Assembly (NCBI GenBank): GCA_021166835.1
Contig: JAJPEN010000072.1
Coordinates: 1 to 44,250 of the forward strand
Direction of reading: 5' to 3'
DNA: 44,250 bases
From: Burkholderiaceae bacterium
Lineage (GTDB): Bacteria; Pseudomonadota; Gammaproteobacteria; Burkholderiales; Burkholderiaceae
Part shown: positions 16,975 through 25,882 of the stretch, one piece after another
Numbering within the stretch: the stretch's first letter is position 1
Layout: each line of letters opens with the position of its first letter
Position numbers and translations under genes: made by a program
The notes under the pieces: model-generated
What the model saw: only the letters and a program-made list of their open reading frames with translations
Told to the model about the DNA's origin: nothing
Databases searched by the model: none

Positions 16975-17353
16975 TCGAGCCGTGGCTGACGCGAACGATG
17001 CGATGGCTCTGCACGCCGAAGCGCTCGAGCAGCGTGGCGACGGCCTGCGTGCGGCTCATGCTCAGCTGCACGGCCGCCTCGGGTTCCTCGACCGGATTCG
17101 CATGGCCGGAGACGATCAGCGTGCCGCCCGGACCGGTGTTGAAGCGCTCGGCCTGTTCGCGGATCAGCTCCAGGTACTCCTCGCCGACGCTGGTGCAGTC
17201 GCCTTCGAAATAGACGCGCACGGTCGACCCGGCGCCGTCTTCGGGCGCAGCCGGACGACGGCCGGCACCGGCCGGTGTCGCGCCGGGGGCGGCTCGGCGC
17301 TTGGCGGAGGTCTCGGCCTCCGGGACGGGCGAAGTGCGGATTTCGGAATGCAA
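16841..17353 (-). CDS. OmpA-like C-terminal domain protein without visible signal peptide
   Basis: Predicted 170-residue protein. Residues 1-45 are an alanine/proline-rich linker without a hydrophobic segment. The rest is an OmpA-type peptidoglycan-binding domain: VYFEGDCTSV, TLIVSGHANP, SMSRTQAVATLLERFGV, RIVRVSHGSNAP and VNRCVEI. In classical OmpA domains the meso-diaminopimelate contact is an Asp in G-x-(T/A)-D plus an Arg. Here the Asp position reads Asn (GHAN), while the Arg (SMSR) is kept. The start is TTG at 17353, preceded by a strong AGAAGGAG six bases away; no ATG fits. Without a signal peptide or lipobox, export is unexplained, so it may be a partial gene or a cytoplasmic derivative. 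Confidence 0.75.
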   Translation of the reverse strand: MHSEIRTSPVPEAETSAKRRAAPGATPAGAGRRPAAPEDGAGSTVRVYFEGDCTSVGEEYLELIREQAERFNTGPGGTLIVSGHANPVEEPEAAVQLSMSRTQAVATLLERFGVQSHRIVRVSHGSNAPIVDYDDESVRWVNRCVEIRHGALTPRQPVWSQRTRKSSPRR

Positions 17354-17544
17354 TGCGCTCTCCTTCTGGACGACGTGGGATGCCGAATGGCAGGCCGGGC
17401 GTTGCGCCGGGCCGCCGGCAGGGACGCGTTCCCGGCGGGGCCGCCGGAACGGAAATCGAGGACGGGGAAGTGATTATTTTAGCAAATCGGACTGCTCCGC
17501 GCTGGGCGCAGGCGGGCGCCCGCGGACGACGCCGCTATCATTCG

Positions 17545-18531
17545 ATGTTTCCCGCCGGGCACGACATCATTTCCCCCGACAGCCGCAGGCGCCAGTGGCA
17601 GGCGCTCGTCGCATGCATTGCCATCGTCGCCGTCTGGGGCGCGAACTTCTCGGTGCAGAAGGTCGTCTTCGAAGCCGTGTCGCCCGCCGGCTTCCTGTTC
17701 GTGCGCTACCTGATCATGCCGGCCTGCGCGCTTGCGCTGCTCGTGCACGTCTACGGGCTGCGCTTTCCGTCGGTGCCGCGCGCCGACCTGCTCGCGCTCG
17801 CCCGGCTCGGCTTCTTCGGCCATGTCCTGCACGTGGGCAGCGTCACCTACGGCATCCACTGGTCGACCGCGTTCTCCAGTTCGCTGATCCTCGCCTGCGG
17901 ACCGGTGTTCACGCTGCTGATCCTGCGCTGCTCGGGCATCGAGCGGATGACGCGCGCGCAGGTCGCGGGCGCCGCCATCGCCTGCGGCGGCGTGCTCGTC
18001 TTCCTGTCCGACAAGCTCGCCGCCGGCAGCTGGAGCGCCGGCATCGGCGACCTCGTGCTGCTCGTCTCGGCCTCGTTCTTCTCGTACTACACGGTCGCCT
18101 CGAAGCCGCTGATCGAGCGCCACGGCGGCGTCGTCGTGATGGCCTACGCGACGCTGCTCGGCGCCGCGCCGATCGTCCTGCTCACCGCGCCGGCCGGCCT
18201 GCGCGTCGACTGGACCGGCTTCGGCCCCGGAATCTGGCTCGGGCTGCTCTTCGCGATCGTCGTATCGGCCTTCGTCGGCTGGCTGGTCTGGGGCTGGGTC
18301 AACGCGGTGCGCGGCGTGGCCCGCACCGCGCCGATGATGTACGGCATGCCGCCGGTGGCCGGGCTGATCTCGTGGATCGCCGTCGGCGAAGCCTTCACCG
18401 CGACGAAGGTCGCCGGCGCGATGATCGCGCTCGGCGGCGTCGCGCTCGCCCAGTTCGCCGGCAACGCGTCGCTGCCGGCCGCATTCAGAATGCGTCTTCC
18501 CAGCGTTCGCTCAGCCGCATCGCGCAGGTGA
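17545..18531 (+). CDS. DMT-superfamily (EamA) transporter
   Basis: Predicted 328-residue inner-membrane protein with about ten hydrophobic helices in two EamA repeats. The first repeat begins ALVACIAIVAVWGANFSVQKV and the second near GDLVLLVSASFFSYYTVASK. EamA proteins are drug/metabolite exporters, often for amino acids or their analogues; the substrate cannot be inferred. The ATG at 17545 gives a short hydrophilic leader. The 191-base divergent gap before it holds an imperfect GC-rich hairpin (about 17428-17450) and an AT-rich patch (17472-17486) that may mark the promoter. Its 3' end overlaps the convergent GH15 gene by 47 bases. Confidence 0.87.
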   Translation: MFPAGHDIISPDSRRRQWQALVACIAIVAVWGANFSVQKVVFEAVSPAGFLFVRYLIMPACALALLVHVYGLRFPSVPRADLLALARLGFFGHVLHVGSVTYGIHWSTAFSSSLILACGPVFTLLILRCSGIERMTRAQVAGAAIACGGVLVFLSDKLAAGSWSAGIGDLVLLVSASFFSYYTVASKPLIERHGGVVVMAYATLLGAAPIVLLTAPAGLRVDWTGFGPGIWLGLLFAIVVSAFVGWLVWGWVNAVRGVARTAPMMYGMPPVAGLISWIAVGEAFTATKVAGAMIALGGVALAQFAGNASLPAAFRMRLPSVRSAASRR

Positions 18532-20311
18532 CGATGCCGACCATGCTGTAGGTCTGCGGATAGTTGCCCCACAGTGCATGCGTGACGGGGTCGATGTCCT
18601 CCGACAGCAGGCCGAGCGAATTGCGCTGCGCCAGCAGGTTCTCGAACAGCTCCCGTGCGCGCGCGCGCTCGCCGATCTGCGCCAGCGCCTGGATCCACCA
18701 GAAAGTGCAGACGATGAAGGCGGTCTCCGGCATGCCGAAGTCGTCGGGTTGCGCGTAGCGCAGCAGGAAGTCGCCGCGGCGCAACTCGCGCTCGATCGTG
18801 GCCACCGTCGAGCGCAGCCGCGGATCGTCGCGCTTCAGGAAGCCCAGCGGGCCGAGCAGCAGCAGGCTCGCATCCGGATCGCGGCCGCCGAAGGTGGACG
18901 CGAAGGCGCCGATCTCCTCGTTCCACGCGCGCGCCTCGATCGTCGCGCGGATCTGCGCGGCGCGATCGCCCCACCACTCGCGCCGCTCGGCCAGGCCCAG
19001 GTGCGTGGCGATGCGTTCGAGCCGGTCGCAGGCGGCCCAGCACATCACCGACGAGAAGGTGTGCACCGCTTCACGTCCACGGTATTCCCAGATGCTGGCG
19101 TCGGGCCGCGCGTGATTCAGCCACGCCTGGTCGCCGAAGCGCTCGAGCGCCTCGAAGAGTTCGCGTCCGGCCGGACGCGCGAGGCGCCGGTCGTAGAAGG
19201 CGTGCGCCACGGCCAGGATCGCCGAGCCGTAGACGTCGTGCTGCGCCTGCAGCCACGCGAGGTTGCCGATGCGCACCGGCGCGTGGCCGCGATAGCCGCG
19301 CAGCGCCGGCGCCACCGCTTCGTCGAGCTGCGTCGCGCCGCTCATCCCGTACACCGGCTGCAGTGCGCCGTCGCTCGCGTCGGTGACGATGTCCTCGAGA
19401 TAGCGCAGGAAGCGCTGCATCGAGCCGGTGGCGCCGAGCCGGTTCAGCGCGTCGACGGTGAAATACGCGTCGCGCAGCCAGCAGAAGCGGTAGTCCCAGT
19501 TGCGCTGCGTGCCGGGCGCCTCGGGAATCGACGTGGTGAGCGAGGCGACGATCGCGCCGGTGTCGTCGAAGGTGTTCAGCTTCAGCGTGATCGCCGCGCG
19601 GATCACCGCGTCCTGCCATTCGAAGGGAATCGCCAGGTTGCGCACCCAGCGTCCCCAGTAGGCGCGCGTCTCGTCGTACAGGCGCCGGCCGGTCTCGCGC
19701 GGGCCGCTGGTCAGCGTCTCGTCGGGGCCGAGGATCAGCGTCAGGTCTTCGGTGACGCGGATCCACGCGCGCTCCATCACCTGCGTGATCGGCGCGTCGG
19801 TGGTCAGGCGCAGCGGGTACGAGGCGATCTGCGCGCGGATGTGATGGCTGCCGAAAGTCATCCCCGGGCGGTCCGCGCCGTAGTTGCACCTCGGCGCGAA
19901 GATCACGCGCAACCGCGGCCGGCCGGCAATGCGGCGCACCATCCGAACCAGCGACACCGGCGCGAACACGCGGCCGTGCTGGTAGAAGCGCGGACAGAAG
20001 TCGATCAGCTCCAGGCGCTGCCCCGCGCGATCGGTCATCGTCGTGCGCAGGATCGCCGTGTTGCGCAGGTACTCCTGCGAGATCGTCGCGACGTTCTCCA
20101 TCTCGATGGCGAAGCGCCCTTCGCTGCTGTCGTCGTCGAGCAGGCTGCAGAACACCGGGTCGCCGTCGAAGCGCGGCACGCACATCCACGAGACCGTTCC
20201 GCGCTCGTCGACCAGCGCGCCAATGCGCGAGTTGCCGATCACGCCGGCGCGCAGCCCGACCGGAGGGCGTGCGCCGTCGGCCGACGCCGATGCCGGCTCA
20301 GCGTCGCTCAT
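18485..20311 (-). CDS. Glycoside hydrolase family 15 protein (glucoamylase or trehalase)
   Basis: Predicted 608-residue cytoplasmic (alpha/alpha)6-barrel glycosidase. The N-terminal beta domain starts IGNSRIGALVDERGTVSWMC. Barrel signatures include QRNWDYRFCWLRDAYFTVDAL, WLQAQHDVYGSAILA, WEYRG and ETAFIVCTFWWIQALAQIG near the expected general-base glutamate. GH15 includes glucoamylases, dextran glucosidases and actinobacterial-type trehalases. Lying beside glucokinase and divergent from otsAB, it may hydrolyse trehalose, but a maltodextrin substrate is equally compatible with the sequence. No signal peptide is visible. The ATG at 20311 follows AAAGGGA and lies 14 bases inside the end of glk, indicating coupling. 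Confidence 0.9.
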   Translation of the reverse strand: MSDAEPASASADGARPPVGLRAGVIGNSRIGALVDERGTVSWMCVPRFDGDPVFCSLLDDDSSEGRFAIEMENVATISQEYLRNTAILRTTMTDRAGQRLELIDFCPRFYQHGRVFAPVSLVRMVRRIAGRPRLRVIFAPRCNYGADRPGMTFGSHHIRAQIASYPLRLTTDAPITQVMERAWIRVTEDLTLILGPDETLTSGPRETGRRLYDETRAYWGRWVRNLAIPFEWQDAVIRAAITLKLNTFDDTGAIVASLTTSIPEAPGTQRNWDYRFCWLRDAYFTVDALNRLGATGSMQRFLRYLEDIVTDASDGALQPVYGMSGATQLDEAVAPALRGYRGHAPVRIGNLAWLQAQHDVYGSAILAVAHAFYDRRLARPAGRELFEALERFGDQAWLNHARPDASIWEYRGREAVHTFSSVMCWAACDRLERIATHLGLAERREWWGDRAAQIRATIEARAWNEEIGAFASTFGGRDPDASLLLLGPLGFLKRDDPRLRSTVATIERELRRGDFLLRYAQPDDFGMPETAFIVCTFWWIQALAQIGERARARELFENLLAQRNSLGLLSEDIDPVTHALWGNYPQTYSMVGIVTCAMRLSERWEDAF

Positions 20312-21347
20312 CGATCCCTTTTTCCGTCGTGACGATCCCCGGCGCGCGGCATGCGCCGCAGACGATGCGCTCGAGCCCGCGAAACGCCAGGTCGTCGACC
20401 CGCACGTGACGCACCGGCACCTCGTGCTGGCGCGCCGCATAGCGGCCCTTGTCGTCGAAAGCTTCGAGGAAGGCTTCGCGGTCGAAGCCCGCGCCCAGGC
20501 CGTCGAGCACGCCGCCGGTGAGCCAGACGCCGCCGTCGGCGCCAAAAGCCAGGCACAGGTCGCCGGCGAAGGCGCCGAGCAGGCGCGAGAACCAGCGGGC
20601 CGCTTCGCGGGCTGCGCGATCGCCGTCGGCGACGAGCGCCGAGATGCGCGGAGCGGGCAGCAACTGGTCGGCGCCCGCCTGCCAGGCGTGCAGCAGTCCG
20701 AGGCCTTCGCCGCTCAGCAGCCTCTCCCACGAGACGCGGGTCCAGCGCGCATGGGCGAGATCGCGCAGGCTCGCGAGTTCGGGCCGGTGCCCGGCGAAGC
20801 CCATGTGCCCGGCCTCGCTGGCCAGCACGCGTTCGAGCGCGCTGCCGGTGTCGAGCAGCGCGGCCGCGCCCAGGCCTGTGCCCGGGCCGATCAGCAGCCA
20901 GTGGCCCGAAGCGGAAACGCCCTCGCGCACCACCTCGAAGGCTTCGCCGTCCAACGCGGGCAGGCCGGCCGCCGCGGCGACGAAGTCGTTGACGATCCGC
21001 AGTTCGTCCAGGCCGAGCGCGCGGCGCAGCTCCTGCACGTGGAAGGCCCAGGGACGATTCGTCATCCGCAGGCGCGCGCCGCGAATCTGCAGCGCGATCG
21101 CGATCGCGGCGCGCGCGGCGCGCCCGGGCTGCATTCGCTCGAAGGCCGCGACGGCGTCGGGCAGCGAAGCGAAGTCGTCGGCGGGCCAGCGGACGATCGG
21201 GCCGACGCTGGTGTCGGACTGCCAGCGCGCGAAGCGCGCGTTGGTGCCGCCGATGTCGGCGAACACCCAGGAATCGGTGCGGTTCGCGGACACTGGCGCG
21301 GCAGCGCCGACCGCGCCGTCGACGGGCTGGCGATTCGGATCGGGCAT
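20298..21347 (-). CDS. glk: Glucokinase
   Basis: Predicted 349-residue bacterial glucokinase (ROK-unrelated Glk family), converting glucose and ATP to glucose-6-phosphate. The phosphate loop is ADIGGTNARFA, the sugar-binding segment contains IVNDFVAAAAGLP, GPGTGLGAA is the adenosine motif, and SEAGHMGFA is the glutamate loop. WLTGGVLDGLG fits the C-terminal lobe. The ATG at 21347 is the first in frame after a TATAGT hexamer at 21359-21354, only six bases away, so the mRNA may be leaderless. It is co-transcribed with the GH15 gene, which would supply its glucose; its product feeds OtsA on the opposite strand. Confidence 0.92.
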   Translation of the reverse strand: MPDPNRQPVDGAVGAAAPVSANRTDSWVFADIGGTNARFARWQSDTSVGPIVRWPADDFASLPDAVAAFERMQPGRAARAAIAIALQIRGARLRMTNRPWAFHVQELRRALGLDELRIVNDFVAAAAGLPALDGEAFEVVREGVSASGHWLLIGPGTGLGAAALLDTGSALERVLASEAGHMGFAGHRPELASLRDLAHARWTRVSWERLLSGEGLGLLHAWQAGADQLLPAPRISALVADGDRAAREAARWFSRLLGAFAGDLCLAFGADGGVWLTGGVLDGLGAGFDREAFLEAFDDKGRYAARQHEVPVRHVRVDDLAFRGLERIVCGACRAPGIVTTEKGIDERR

Positions 21348-21353
21348 GGCCCA

Positions 21354-21359
21354 ACTATA
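21354..21359 (-). promoter_or_regulatory. Candidate -10 element of glk (leaderless)
   Basis: On the minus strand TATAGT ends six bases before the glk ATG. If used, transcription would begin at or within the start codon. No good -35 match is visible 16-18 bases upstream, which is common in GC-rich genomes. The 98-base gap 21348-21445 holds this and the otsA -10 below. Confidence 0.4.
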
Positions 21360-21429
21360 CGTCCGAAGCGGCGCACGCAGCCCCAAAGGGCCCGCGCAGA
21401 GCGCGATCCGGGGCCATTCGACCCTGGCG

Positions 21430-21435
21430 TATATT
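21430..21435 (+). promoter_or_regulatory. Candidate -10 element of otsA
   Basis: TATATT lies ten bases before the otsA ATG at 21446, placing the transcription start about three bases from the start codon. No ribosome site lies in between, consistent with a leaderless or near-leaderless mRNA. An in-frame GTG at 21437 is an alternative start. Confidence 0.4.
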
Positions 21436-21445
21436 CGTGCGGCAT

Positions 21446-23671
21446 ATGTTCCGCACGCTGAGACTGTCGCTGCGCTTCGTCGTGCCGCTGGCCATCGCGC
21501 TGTTCCTGATGGCGCTCCTCGTCGTTCCCTGGATCGATACGCTGACCACGCGCTGGTTCGTCCGCGACGTCGAGATCCGGGCGCAACTGGTGGGCAACTC
21601 GATCGACGACTCGATCACGACGCCGCTGGTCGCGGGCAACTACGCGGCGATCGAACAGCGCTTCGAGCGCACGATCAGCGACGAACGCCTGTACGGGCTC
21701 GGCCTGTGCCTGCCCGACGGAAAGCTCGTCGTGCACACCGAGCCGTGGCCGCCGGCGCTCGGCTGCAATCGGGTGTCCGACGCGCGCGCTGCGCGCATGC
21801 TGTCCGACGAGGCGCTGCACGTCACGGTGCGGCCGGTCACGCGCGACGGCCAGGAACTCGGGCGGCTGCTCATCGTCCACGACATGAGCTTCATGCAGCG
21901 GCGCAGCGCGGACACTCGCTTCTGGGTGATCGGACTGTTCGTGATGGCCGGGCTCGTCATCGCCGGCATCACGGTGCTGGTCGCGCAGATCAGCCTGCGC
22001 GGCTGGGTCGCCGGCGTGCGCGAGATGCTGCGCGACGAGACGCTGCGCTCGCCGGCGGCCCCCGCCTCGCCCGAACTCGCGCCGCTGGTCGGCGACCTGC
22101 GCGAGATGCTGCGCGACATCGAGAGCGAGCAGCGCCTGCACGACGACATGACGCTGCACTGGACGCCGCACACGCTGCGCAAGCTGCTGCGCGAGCAGCT
22201 CTCCGGCGACGAGATCATCGTCGTCTCGAACCGCGAGCCGTACATCCACGAGGCCGGGCCGAACGGCCCCGTGGTGCGCCGGCCGGCCAGCGGGCTCGTC
22301 ACCGCGGTCGAACCGGTGATGCGCGCGTGCTCGGGAACGTGGATCGCGCACGGCAGCGGCTCGGCCGATCGCGAAACCGTCGATGCGCGCGACCACGTCG
22401 GCGTGCCGACCAGCGATCCGTCGTACACGCTGCGCCGCGTCTGGCTGACGAAGGAGGAGGAGGAAGGCTACTACTACGGCTTCGCCAACGAAGGGATCTG
22501 GCCGCTGTGCCACATCGCGCACGTGCGGCCCGTGTTCCGCAGCTCCGACTGGGAGTACTACCAGCTGGTGAACCGGCGCTTCGCCGACGCCGTGATCAAC
22601 GAGGCGAAGACCGAGGACCCGGTCGTGCTCGTGCAGGACTATCACTTCGCGCTCGTGCCGCGCTACGTTCGCGAGCGGCTGCCGCGCGCGACGATCATCA
22701 TGTTCTGGCACATTCCGTGGCCGAATCCCGAATCCTTCGGCATCTGTCCGTGGAAGCGCGAGCTGCTCGAGGGGCTGCTCGGCAGCGACATCCTCGGCTT
22801 CCACACGCGCTACCACTGCAAGAACTTCCTCGAGACGGTCGACCGCTTCGTCGAGGCGCGCATCGAATACGAGTCGTCCACCGTCACGGTCGGCGGAAGG
22901 CCGACGCGCGTCGAGGCCTACCCGATCTCGATCGCGTGGCCCGAGGCGCCGCCGGCGGGAACGGTGCAGGCCGCGCGCGCCGAGGTGTTCGGGCAGGCCG
23001 GCCTGCCGCCGACGCATCGTCTGGCGGTCGGCGTCGACCGGCTCGACTACACGAAGGGCATCATCGAGCGGATGCGCGCCGTCGAGCGGCTGCTCGAGCT
23101 GCATCCGGAATGGATCGGCCGCTTCACGCTGATCCAGATCGCCGCTCCTTCGCGTTCGTCGCTCGAGGAATACCAGCGCTTCGAATCGCAGGTGCGCGAG
23201 ATCGCCGCGCAGATCAACGCGCGCTTCGACGGGCGCGGACCCGAGCCGGTGCGCCTGCTGATCGAGCACCACGACAGCGCATCGGTGTTCCAGCACTACC
23301 GCGCCTGCGACGTCTGCGTGGTGACCAGCCTGCACGACGGCATGAACCTGGTCGCCAAGGAGTTCATCGGCTCGCGCGACGACGAGCGCGGCGTGCTGAT
23401 CCTCAGCCAGTTCGCCGGCGCGGCGCGCGAGCTGCACGAAGCGCTGATCGTGAACCCGTATCACATCGACCAGGTGGCCGAGTCGCTGCACAGCGCGCTG
23501 ACGATGCCGGAGAGCGAGCAGCAGGCGCGGATGCGCAGCATGCGGCAGCTCGTGCGCGAGTTCAACGTCTTCCGCTGGGCCGGACGCATGCTGCTCGATG
23601 CGGGGCGGCTGCGCCGGCGCGCGCGATTGCGCGCGCGGCTGGGCGAAGACGCGCAGGAGCTGTCGGCGTGA
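21446..23671 (+). CDS. otsA: Membrane-anchored GT20 trehalose-6-phosphate synthase
   Basis: Predicted 741-residue fusion. Residues 11-30 are a transmembrane helix, 31-157 a probable periplasmic domain with two cysteines (C88, C107), 159-183 a second helix, and 184-250 a HAMP-like charged linker with a repeated REMLRD motif. A GT20 glycosyltransferase starts at [11 protein letters not shown] (256-266). It keeps [23 protein letters not shown] (with the donor-site Arg and Lys) and [13 protein letters not shown]20 OtsA joins UDP-glucose to glucose-6-phosphate. The N-terminal module resembles sensor-kinase input domains, suggesting synthesis is tuned by an envelope signal; that is inference. The acceptor region differs from E. 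coli OtsA, so glucosylglycerol-phosphate synthesis is an alternative. The downstream phosphatase overlaps by four bases and favours trehalose. Confidence 0.88.
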   Translation: MFRTLRLSLRFVVPLAIALFLMALLVVPWIDTLTTRWFVRDVEIRAQLVGNSIDDSITTPLVAGNYAAIEQRFERTISDERLYGLGLCLPDGKLVVHTEPWPPALGCNRVSDARAARMLSDEALHVTVRPVTRDGQELGRLLIVHDMSFMQRRSADTRFWVIGLFVMAGLVIAGITVLVAQISLRGWVAGVREMLRDETLRSPAAPASPELAPLVGDLREMLRDIESEQRLHDDMTLHWTPHTLRKLLREQLSGDEIIVVSNREPYIHEAGPNGPVVRRPASGLVTAVEPVMRACSGTWIAHGSGSADRETVDARDHVGVPTSDPSYTLRRVWLTKEEEEGYYYGFANEGIWPLCHIAHVRPVFRSSDWEYYQLVNRRFADAVINEAKTEDPVVLVQDYHFALVPRYVRERLPRATIIMFWHIPWPNPESFGICPWKRELLEGLLGSDILGFHTRYHCKNFLETVDRFVEARIEYESSTVTVGGRPTRVEAYPISIAWPEAPPAGTVQAARAEVFGQAGLPPTHRLAVGVDRLDYTKGIIERMRAVERLLELHPEWIGRFTLIQIAAPSRSSLEEYQRFESQVREIAAQINARFDGRGPEPVRLLIEHHDSASVFQHYRACDVCVVTSLHDGMNLVAKEFIGSRDDERGVLILSQFAGAARELHEALIVNPYHIDQVAESLHSALTMPESEQQARMRSMRQLVREFNVFRWAGRMLLDAGRLRRRARLRARLGEDAQELSA

Positions 23672-24471
23672 GCGCCGCGCTTGCGCCGATCCTCGGCAGC
23701 GACGGCGACGCGGCCTTGCGCGCGCTGCTGTCGGCGCCGGCGCTGGTCGCCTTCGATTTCGACGGAACGCTGGCGCCGATCGTCGAGCTGCCGCCGCTGG
23801 CGCGCCTGCAGCCGGAAGTCGACGCGCCGCTGCGCGCGCTCGCCGAACGCACGAACGTGGCGATCGTCTCGGGTCGCGGCATTGCCGATCTGCGCGAGCG
23901 CGCCGGCATCGCTTCGATCCGGCTGATCGGCAACCACGGCAACGACGCGCTGCTCGACGAGAGCGCCCCCGCCCGGCAGGCGCGGCGCACGATGCGCTCG
24001 TGGCGCGAAAGCCTGCAGCAGGAGATCGACCGGCGCTTCGGCGCCGGCGGCGGCGTCGAGATCGAGGACAAGCAGGCCACGCTGAGCATCCACTTCCGGC
24101 GCGCCGCCGACCCGCCGCGGGCCGAGCGCGAGCTGTACGCGATGATCGCCGCGCTCGATCCGGCGGCGAAGACGATCGGCGGCAAGTTCGTCGTCAACGT
24201 CCTGCCGCCGGGTGCGCGAACGAAGCTCGAGGCGCTCGCCGAGCTGGCCCGCGAGCTGGGCGCCGAACACGTCGCCTTCGTCGGCGACGACGTCACCGAC
24301 GAGATCGTGTTCGCCGCCGCCCCGGCGTGGTGGCTCACCGTCCGCGTGGAGCCGCAGGGGCCGAGCGGCGCGCGCTTCGCGCTCGCCTCGCAGCACCAGA
24401 TCGCGCGCCTCATCGAGCGGATGATCGAGCTGCTGCCCGGCCCGCCTGCCGGCCGGTCTCGTTCCTCTTGA
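23668..24471 (+). CDS. otsB: Trehalose-6-phosphate phosphatase
   Basis: Predicted 267-residue HAD-superfamily phosphatase that releases trehalose from trehalose-6-phosphate. Motif I is AFDFDGTLAPIV with the nucleophilic aspartate, motif II lies around AIVSGRG, the cap contains LIGNHGND and EIEDKQATLSIHFR, and motif IV is VGDDVTDE. The GTG start at 23668 overlaps the otsA TGA (GTGA), giving tight coupling. The length is normal for OtsB. With otsA it forms the plus-strand arm of the divergent trehalose module. Confidence 0.93.
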   Translation: MSAALAPILGSDGDAALRALLSAPALVAFDFDGTLAPIVELPPLARLQPEVDAPLRALAERTNVAIVSGRGIADLRERAGIASIRLIGNHGNDALLDESAPARQARRTMRSWRESLQQEIDRRFGAGGGVEIEDKQATLSIHFRRAADPPRAERELYAMIAALDPAAKTIGGKFVVNVLPPGARTKLEALAELARELGAEHVAFVGDDVTDEIVFAAAPAWWLTVRVEPQGPSGARFALASQHQIARLIERMIELLPGPPAGRSRSS

Positions 24472-24516
24472 TGTCGCGCAAGGCAACCGGCGCGCACAGC
24501 GTCCTACAGTGACGGG

Positions 24517-25851
24517 TTGATCCCGACGAGTTCCGTGCCCCGCGTACCGGCCGATCGATGTTCCCGCCCATCCGTCGATCGCAGTGGCGATCGCACCGGT
24601 TCCGGCGCCGAGCGCTGGCGTTTCGCGACGCTGCTCAGCGCGCCGCACCGGCTGGCCTTCTTCACTGCCATGGCGCTGCTCGCCGCCGTGTCGCTGTGGT
24701 GGACCACCGTTGTCGTGCTGCGCGCGCTGGGCGATGCGCCGCCGCCTTTCGCCGTGCCCGCCGGCAGCGCGCACGCGCTGGCGATGGGCGGCTCGTTCAT
24801 GCCGATGTTCTTCGCCGGGTTCCTGTGCACGGTCGGCCCGCGCTGGCTGCAGCTGCCGGCGGTGAACGGCGCCTCGCTGCTGCCGCTGGCGAGCGCATGG
24901 CTCGTCGGCTGGCCGGTCTTCGTCGCCGGCGCGCAGCTCGATCCGCGCATCGCCGCTGCCGGGCTGGCGATCGTCGCCTTGTTCTGGAGCGCATTCGTCG
25001 TGCGCCTTCTTCGGATGATCGCCGCCTCGCGGGCGCCCGATCGGCTGCACCTGCTCGTCATTGCCGGCGCCTGCGCGATCGGCGCGCTCGCCTTCTGGAT
25101 CGGCGCCTGGGCGCTGGCGGCCGGGGCGCCCGCACGGCTCGCGCTGGCCGAGTCGGTGCTGCTGCACGGCTTCCTCGCGCCGGTGTTCGTCGCGGCGCTG
25201 CACCGGATGGTGCCGTTCGTGCACGTCGCCTCGCAGACGATCGAACGGCGCTTCGGCAACGCGCCGCTGGCGCTCCCGATCGGCGCATTCCTGCTGCAGC
25301 CGATCGTGCAGGCGATCGCAGGCGCGACCGGCGACGCGTCGATCGCCCGGGCGCTGCACACGATCGCCTTCGTCGTCGATGCGGCGGCGGCAGCGCTCCT
25401 CGCATGGATCGCGCTGCGCTGGCGCATGCAGCAGAACCTGCGCATCCGGCTGCTGGCAATGCTCTTCGGCGCGCTCGCCTGGCTCGGCATCGCCTTCGCG
25501 TTGCAGGCGGCCGATGCCTTCGCGCTCGCTTCGGGGTTCCCGGCGACCGGCCTGCGGCTTGCCGCGCTGCACGCGCTGGCCATGGGCTTCTTCGCGTCGA
25601 CGATGCTGGCGATGGTCAGCCGCGTCACCTGCGGACAGGCCGGCCGCATGCTGTCGTCGGAGACCATCGTCTGGTGGCTGTTCCTCGCGCTGCAGGCGGC
25701 CGTCGTGCTGCGCCTGATCGCAGCAGCGCTGCCCGCGCAGTCGGCGCCGCTGGTGGCCGCCGCGCTCGTCTGGACCGCGGCGATGCTCGTCTGGTCGCTG
25801 CGCTACACCGGCTGGTACGGGCGCCCGCGCACCGAAGCCCGCGCCCGCTGA
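24517..25851 (+). CDS. nnrS: NnrS-family heme-copper membrane protein
   Basis: Predicted 444-residue polytopic membrane protein with about twelve hydrophobic helices. HALAMGGSFMPMFFAGFLCTVGPRWL near residues 84-110 and the later LHALAMGFFASTMLAMVSRVT are NnrS-like. NnrS proteins are linked to nitric-oxide stress and denitrification and bind heme and copper. A hydrophilic leader of about 30 residues precedes the first helix. The start is uncertain: TTG at 24517 or GTG at 24535, both with weak ribosome sites. It follows otsB by 45 bases and precedes ubiU by 31, placing it with the anaerobic ubiquinone genes. No complete FNR/Dnr box was seen. Confidence 0.85.
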   Translation: MIPTSSVPRVPADRCSRPSVDRSGDRTGSGAERWRFATLLSAPHRLAFFTAMALLAAVSLWWTTVVVLRALGDAPPPFAVPAGSAHALAMGGSFMPMFFAGFLCTVGPRWLQLPAVNGASLLPLASAWLVGWPVFVAGAQLDPRIAAAGLAIVALFWSAFVVRLLRMIAASRAPDRLHLLVIAGACAIGALAFWIGAWALAAGAPARLALAESVLLHGFLAPVFVAALHRMVPFVHVASQTIERRFGNAPLALPIGAFLLQPIVQAIAGATGDASIARALHTIAFVVDAAAAALLAWIALRWRMQQNLRIRLLAMLFGALAWLGIAFALQAADAFALASGFPATGLRLAALHALAMGFFASTMLAMVSRVTCGQAGRMLSSETIVWWLFLALQAAVVLRLIAAALPAQSAPLVAAALVWTAAMLVWSLRYTGWYGRPRTEARAR

Positions 25852-25882
25852 TTCCGCATTCCCTGCAAGGAGATCCCCGCCG

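Noticed and set aside
20449..24471. 1340-codon open frame on the plus strand across glk and otsA
   Set aside because: Only its last 267 codons (otsB) are real. The rest is antisense to glk and out of frame with otsA, and is arginine/alanine/serine-rich with no domain.
24500..24540. FNR/Dnr box upstream of nnrS
   Set aside because: TTGAT occurs at 24517 but the matching ATCAA half at four-base spacing is missing.
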